From assembly GCA_963383645.1 (NCBI GenBank), contig OY726569.1, positions 26,254,554-26,318,553 on the forward strand: 64,000 nt of DNA, given 5' to 3'. This DNA is from Muscardinus avellanarius. Taxonomy: Eukaryota; Chordata; Mammalia; Rodentia; Gliridae. Below, one piece after another: positions 62,901 through 64,000 of the stretch. Every line of letters starts with the position of its first letter. Positions within the stretch are counted from its first letter, which is position 1. The position numbers and the translations under genes were made by a program. Under the pieces are notes generated by a model. It saw only the letters and a list, made by a program, of their open reading frames with translations, was not told the origin of the DNA and did no database searches.

Positions 62901-63349
62901 AACCTCTGCTCACATACTCTTGATACTTTCAAACGAATGTTCTTCATGTGTGGTATAAAGTAATTTATGAATTAAGTTAAAATTCAAGAGTGCTAGCATA
63001 TTTGTCCAGTCTTCCCTGTTGGAAAGAACCTTCCTTTCATTCTCCTTGGCACTGCTCTTAAGCCAGGGAGAAAGGGCAGCGATCAAGAACTCACATTTCT
63101 GCGCATCTTTGCCTGGTGAGAAGGGTGGTAACGTGCTGCTCCGTTCAACAGTCTAATCCATCCTGTTGCTCTCTTCCTGTCCTAGGTCGAGTCTCCCTCT
63201 CAGATGGACGTTGAGTTGGTGAGTGGGTCTCCTGTGGCGCTCTCACCCCAGCCTCGATGTGTGAGGTCTGGTTGTGAGAACCCTCCCGTTGTGAGTAAGG
63301 ACTGGGACAATGAGTACTGCAGCAATGAGTGTGTGGTGAAACACTGCAG
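39485..63349 (+). CDS. TOX4: TOX4 HMG-box protein, coding exons 1-8 (3' end outside window)
   Basis: TOX4 is a nuclear HMG-box protein of the PTW/PP1 phosphatase complex (with PPP1R10/PNUTS, WDR82 and PP1), which acts on chromatin and RNA polymerase II and on mitotic exit. Exons: 39485-39490, 39702-39770, 49146-49388, 51477-51737, 52083-52313, 59075-59155, 59680-60423 and 63186-63349. They give 599 full codons and two bases of the next. Layout: an acidic, conserved N-terminal half (1-193); a basic stretch [12 protein letters not shown] (about 207-218) that serves as nuclear signal; the HMG box (about 223-291) split by intron 5; a Pro/Gln-rich region with an Ala run (298-545); and a Cys-containing C-terminus. 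Human TOX4 is 621 residues, so about 21 remain in an exon past the right edge. All visible junctions are GT/AG. METTL3 is expected next by synteny. Confidence 0.97.
39702..39770 (+). CDS. TOX4: TOX4 coding exon 2
   Basis: 23 codons from [10 protein letters not shown] to SGAE. Acceptor CTTCCAG, donor GAG|GTGAGC. It is followed by a 9.4 kb SINE- and L1-filled intron. Confidence 0.97.
40195..42275. mobile_element. SINE cluster at the start of TOX4 intron 2
   Basis: Plus: 40195-40410 (type B), 40665-40800 left half with a type A copy (40803-40985) in its linker and its right half at 41013-41070, 41090-41145 (5' piece), 41157-41355 (type B) and 41460-41665 (type A). Minus: a host dimer (41741-42139) broken by a minus type B copy (41885-42101) with a CAAGTACTGAA-like duplication. 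A plus type A copy at 42168-42260 lost its middle but has perfect 14-base target repeats. Confidence 0.87.
40411..40664. other. Unique sequence in TOX4 intron 2
   Basis: No repeat or exon is recognised. Confidence 0.4.
42468..42770 (-). mobile_element. SINE pieces lying in the tail of an L1
   Basis: A minus type C right arm (42468-42524), an (AT)n run (42530-42551) and a complete minus type B copy (42555-42770). All lie between the L1 3' end and its left target repeat at 42410-42422. Confidence 0.85.
42772..43620 (-). mobile_element. 5'-truncated L1, antisense to TOX4
   Basis: Minus-strand L1 carrying the 3'UTR (about 42772-43090) and the C-terminal part of ORF2. The frame 43590-43120 is open for 156 residues and contains [24 protein letters not shown] and WNQP. 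An A run lies within it (KKKKKK). AAAATGCATTTTA at 42410-42422 and 43621-43633 is a plausible target-site duplication; SINEs inserted later now sit in the tail. Confidence 0.93.
43680..45730. mobile_element. Mostly minus-strand SINE cluster
   Basis: Minus: 43680-43893 (type B, flanked by AAATTTACTC), 44083-44295, 44335-44545 (type A) and 44546-44670 (left half). A minus host copy from 44826 is interrupted by a plus type B copy (44935-45150). It is broken again at 45230-45705 by a minus type B copy that itself contains a type A copy (45355-45570). The repeated AGTACTGAGATTT-like flank marks the outer insertion. (CA)n is at 43942-43979. Confidence 0.87.
43942..43979. repeat. (CA)n microsatellite
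   Basis: Pure CA run in TOX4 intron 2. Confidence 0.95.
45743..47010 (+). mobile_element. SINE cluster with a duplicated SINE-plus-flank block
   Basis: Plus copies at 45743-45945, 46008-46225 (type A), a remnant near 46260-46312, 46313-46529 (type A-like), right halves at 46570-46640 and 46655-46700, and a worn left half at 46905-47010. Both type A right arms share the variant GGTCTGAAAGTA and are followed by the same non-SINE 21 bases (46226-46246 and 46530-46550). Confidence 0.84.
46130..46252 (+). repeat. Block repeated at 46430-46551
   Basis: SINE right arm, A tail and 21 bases of non-SINE flank (GAATGATTTCAGAGGTTCAA). It recurs about 300 bases downstream with few changes. Confidence 0.75.
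47145..48815. mobile_element. SINE cluster, mainly minus strand
   Basis: Minus: 47145-47360, 47385-47540 (worn), 47905-48110 (type B), 48120-48355 and 48605-48815 (type B). The last lies between two TCTTTAGAGAGG instances. Plus: 47547-47755 (type A) and a right half at 47800-47860. (ATT)n is at 47868-47900. The interval 48360-48560 is unique. Confidence 0.86.
48816..49145. other. Unique sequence upstream of TOX4 exon 3
   Basis: Only a 25-base SINE scrap near 48960 is visible. It contains the branch and pyrimidine region for exon 3. Confidence 0.5.
49146..49388 (+). CDS. TOX4: TOX4 coding exon 3
   Basis: 81 codons (26-106), from [16 protein letters not shown] to GGLTM. Acid- and Ser-rich, conserved in TOX proteins. 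Acceptor TTCTAG, donor ATG|GTAAGG. Confidence 0.98.
49389..49665. other. Unique sequence downstream of TOX4 exon 3
   Basis: No recognised repeat or gene. Confidence 0.4.
49667..51310. mobile_element. SINE cluster in TOX4 intron 3
   Basis: Plus: left half 49667-49775, a type C copy (49788-49975), left half 49982-50105, a type B copy (50118-50325), right half 50350-50410, 50455-50655 and right half 50665-50715. A type C copy (50865-50998) lacks most of its middle and lies between AATCAGTGTGTTG and AATCAGTGTTTTG. A worn minus copy is at 51160-51310. Confidence 0.86.
51477..51737 (+). CDS. TOX4: TOX4 coding exon 4
   Basis: 87 codons (107-193), from [10 protein letters not shown] to VEDFRR. Acceptor TCTCAG, donor AGG|GTGAGG. 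Confidence 0.98.
51738..52082. other. TOX4 intron 4, SINE-free
   Basis: A short 345-base intron with a pyrimidine-rich end. No repeat is recognised. Confidence 0.7.
52083..52313 (+). CDS. TOX4: TOX4 coding exon 5 (nuclear signal and first part of HMG box)
   Basis: 77 codons (194-270), from [10 protein letters not shown] to EEQKQ. The Lys-rich stretch and the first two helices of the HMG box ([31 protein letters not shown]) are here. A CAGCAG at the acceptor would allow a one-residue shift. The first AG keeps Gln194, as in the known protein. Confidence 0.97.
52390..54230. mobile_element. SINE cluster, first part of TOX4 intron 5
   Basis: Plus: 52390-52600 (type A), 53370-53500 left half, 53505-53640 and right half to 53700, 53745-53865, right halves 53865-53920 and 53925-53982, then (GAAA)n to 54025, and 54045-54230 (old). 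Minus: 52660-52900 (type B), an old ID at about 53020-53090 and 53105-53350. Confidence 0.85.
54322..56850. mobile_element. SINE cluster, middle of TOX4 intron 5
   Basis: Plus: 54322-54530 (type B), 55025-55205, 55220-55340 (worn), 55350-55480, 55490-55670 with a CA/TA run to 55730, 55735-55850 interrupted by a type A copy (55853-56055), right halves near 56095-56185, left half 56215-56335 and right half 56765-56845. Minus: 54545-54610 (right half), 54640-54850, 54850-54990 (left half), 56336-56550 and 56555-56765. Confidence 0.84.
56935..58605. mobile_element. SINE cluster, late TOX4 intron 5
   Basis: Minus: 56940-57155 (type A, after a TTTA run), 57700-57925, 57945-58185 (type A), 58195-58395 and 58400-58605. 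Plus: 57210-57410 (type A) and right half 57430-57495, followed by a GT/G-rich run to 57535. Unique sequence occupies 57536-57695. Confidence 0.86.
58606..59074. other. SINE-free 470 bases before TOX4 exon 6
   Basis: An abrupt end to the SINE array leaves single-copy-looking sequence up to the HMG-box exon. I see no second exon or RNA gene in it. Confidence 0.5.
59075..59155 (+). CDS. TOX4: TOX4 coding exon 6 (end of HMG box)
   Basis: 27 codons (271-297), [20 protein letters not shown] through Gln: the long third helix of the HMG box. Acceptor CTACAG, donor CAG|GTAAGA. The 470 bases upstream are free of SINEs. Confidence 0.97.
59240..59460 (+). mobile_element. Diverged SINE in TOX4 intron 6
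   Basis: A complete but worn plus-strand dimer with an A-rich end, inside a 524-base intron between exons 6 and 7. Confidence 0.85.
59680..60423 (+). CDS. TOX4: TOX4 coding exon 7 (Pro/Gln-rich domain)
   Basis: 248 codons (298-545), from [10 protein letters not shown] to VVPE. It contains Ser/Pro/Thr-rich sequence, a run of seven Ala encoded by mixed GCA/GCT codons near 60063-60090, and long Pro/Gln repeats ([15 protein letters not shown]). Acceptor TTTTAG, donor GAG|GTGAGC. Reading past the donor stays open for 96 bases, but this runs into a SINE and is not coding. Confidence 0.97.
60490..62850. mobile_element. SINE cluster in TOX4 intron 7
   Basis: Plus: 60490-60670 (type B), 60785-60850 (5' piece), 60855-61045 with CG/CA runs to 61100, a right half near 61165-61230, an old ID near 61560-61640, 61840-62020 (type B), 62038-62225, 62310-62510 and 62645-62850. 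The last is type C between GCACATTTGT repeats. Minus: 61390-61545 and an ID-like element at 61748-61810. Confidence 0.84.
62851..63185. other. Unique sequence before TOX4 exon 8
   Basis: No repeat. It ends in the acceptor of exon 8. Confidence 0.5.
63186..63349 (+). CDS. TOX4: TOX4 coding exon 8
   Basis: 54 codons (546-599), from [10 protein letters not shown] to VVKHC, plus two bases of the next Arg. It holds the conserved [10 protein letters not shown] and [16 protein letters not shown] cysteines. Acceptor TCCTAG, donor GCAG|GTGAGC. One more short exon is needed to end the protein. Confidence 0.97.
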
Positions 63350-63499
63350 GTGAGCTTACAGTTCTGCTTCTAATTCAGCTATTGTTAAATTAACTGGGTT
63401 GGGAAGCATGGTAGCCTTGAGCATACAATCAGTGTTTCCTAATGGAGAGCAAACTGCTATACATATGTCTGATTAGAGAGGCTACTAGAAAAGTTTTCC

Positions 63500-64000
63500 T
63501 GTGCCAGGCGCACGCTTGTGATCCCAGGACTTGGAAGGCTCAGACAGGAGGATCACTGGCCTGCAGCCAGCCTCAGCTACTTAGTGAGACCCTCCATAAC
63601 TTAGTGAGACCCGTTTTCAAAACAAAAGAATAAAAAATGTGGCTGGGGGTGTAGCTTGGTGGTAGAAGGGCCTGGGTTCAATCCTTAGTACAGCAAAAAA
63701 AAAAAAAAGTTTCCCTTTTTAAAAAGGACTTACAAGCTGGGCATGGTGGCGCATGCCTGTAATCTCAGTAATTAGGAGGCTGAGACAGGAGGATTGCAGT
63801 CTCGAGGACAGCCTCAGCAACTTGTGAGACTCTCGTCAACCTAGTGAGACTGTTTACAAACAAACAAACAGGAGCGGGGCGTAATGGCACACACTTGTAA
63901 TCCCAGTATTTGGGAGGATGAGACAGGAGGATCACGGTACAAACAGTCATAGCTACTTAGTGAGGCCCTTTGCAAATCAGACCCTGTTTCAAAATAAAGA
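63500..64000 (+). mobile_element. SINEs at the right edge
   Basis: A plus copy at about 63505-63700, a left half at 63735-63855 and another copy from 63868 that runs off the window, again placed in the linker of its neighbour. Confidence 0.85.

Overview
The window is nuclear DNA from a rodent. More than a hundred copies of one dimeric SINE cover it: a 7SL-derived B1-like left half, an A-rich linker, and a tRNA-Ala-derived ID right half. This layout is known from squirrels, dormice and relatives (B1-dID type). The right-half consensus here differs from the ground-squirrel version I know, so I place the species only in or near Sciuromorpha, as an inference. Three 3'-anchored L1 LINE copies share one 3' end, and microsatellites are common.

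Three gene loci can be placed, in the order and orientation of human 14q11.2. (1) At about 5.56-6.35 kb, a SINE-free CpG island is best read as the promoter of CHD8, transcribed on the minus strand leftwards out of the window. This rests on synteny; no CHD8 coding exon is present. (2) RAB2B lies on the minus strand, start codon at 39091 and stop at 12717-12719. All eight coding exons were located with GT/AG junctions and consistent phases, and they sum to exactly 216 codons plus stop. (3) TOX4 lies on the plus strand, start codon at 39485. Eight coding exons run to 63349 and give 599 complete codons; the last short exon lies beyond the right edge.

RAB2B and TOX4 are head to head, with 393 bases between their start codons, across a CpG island with strong-looking CTCF, NF-Y and ETS/CRE-like motifs.

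The introns are mostly SINEs, often nested because new copies landed in the A-rich linker of older ones. At least three subfamilies can be told apart. Type A has a right half reading GGTCTGGGAGT and a CCAAATAAAATATAAA-like linker. Type B has a CAAAATAAAGAATAAAAAATA-like linker and GGGCAGGG or GGGCTGGG. Type C has a shortened left half (GCGCTGGCTTAAGAGACC-like) and an altered right half (GGGCTTCCAGGAACCCCAG).

The most unusual object is a composite L1 at 34947-37716. It has a 5'UTR and an intact ORF1, no sense ORF2, an older ORF2 fragment in inverted orientation, and then the young L1 3' end. One 13-base target-site duplication inside a split SINE brackets the whole unit.
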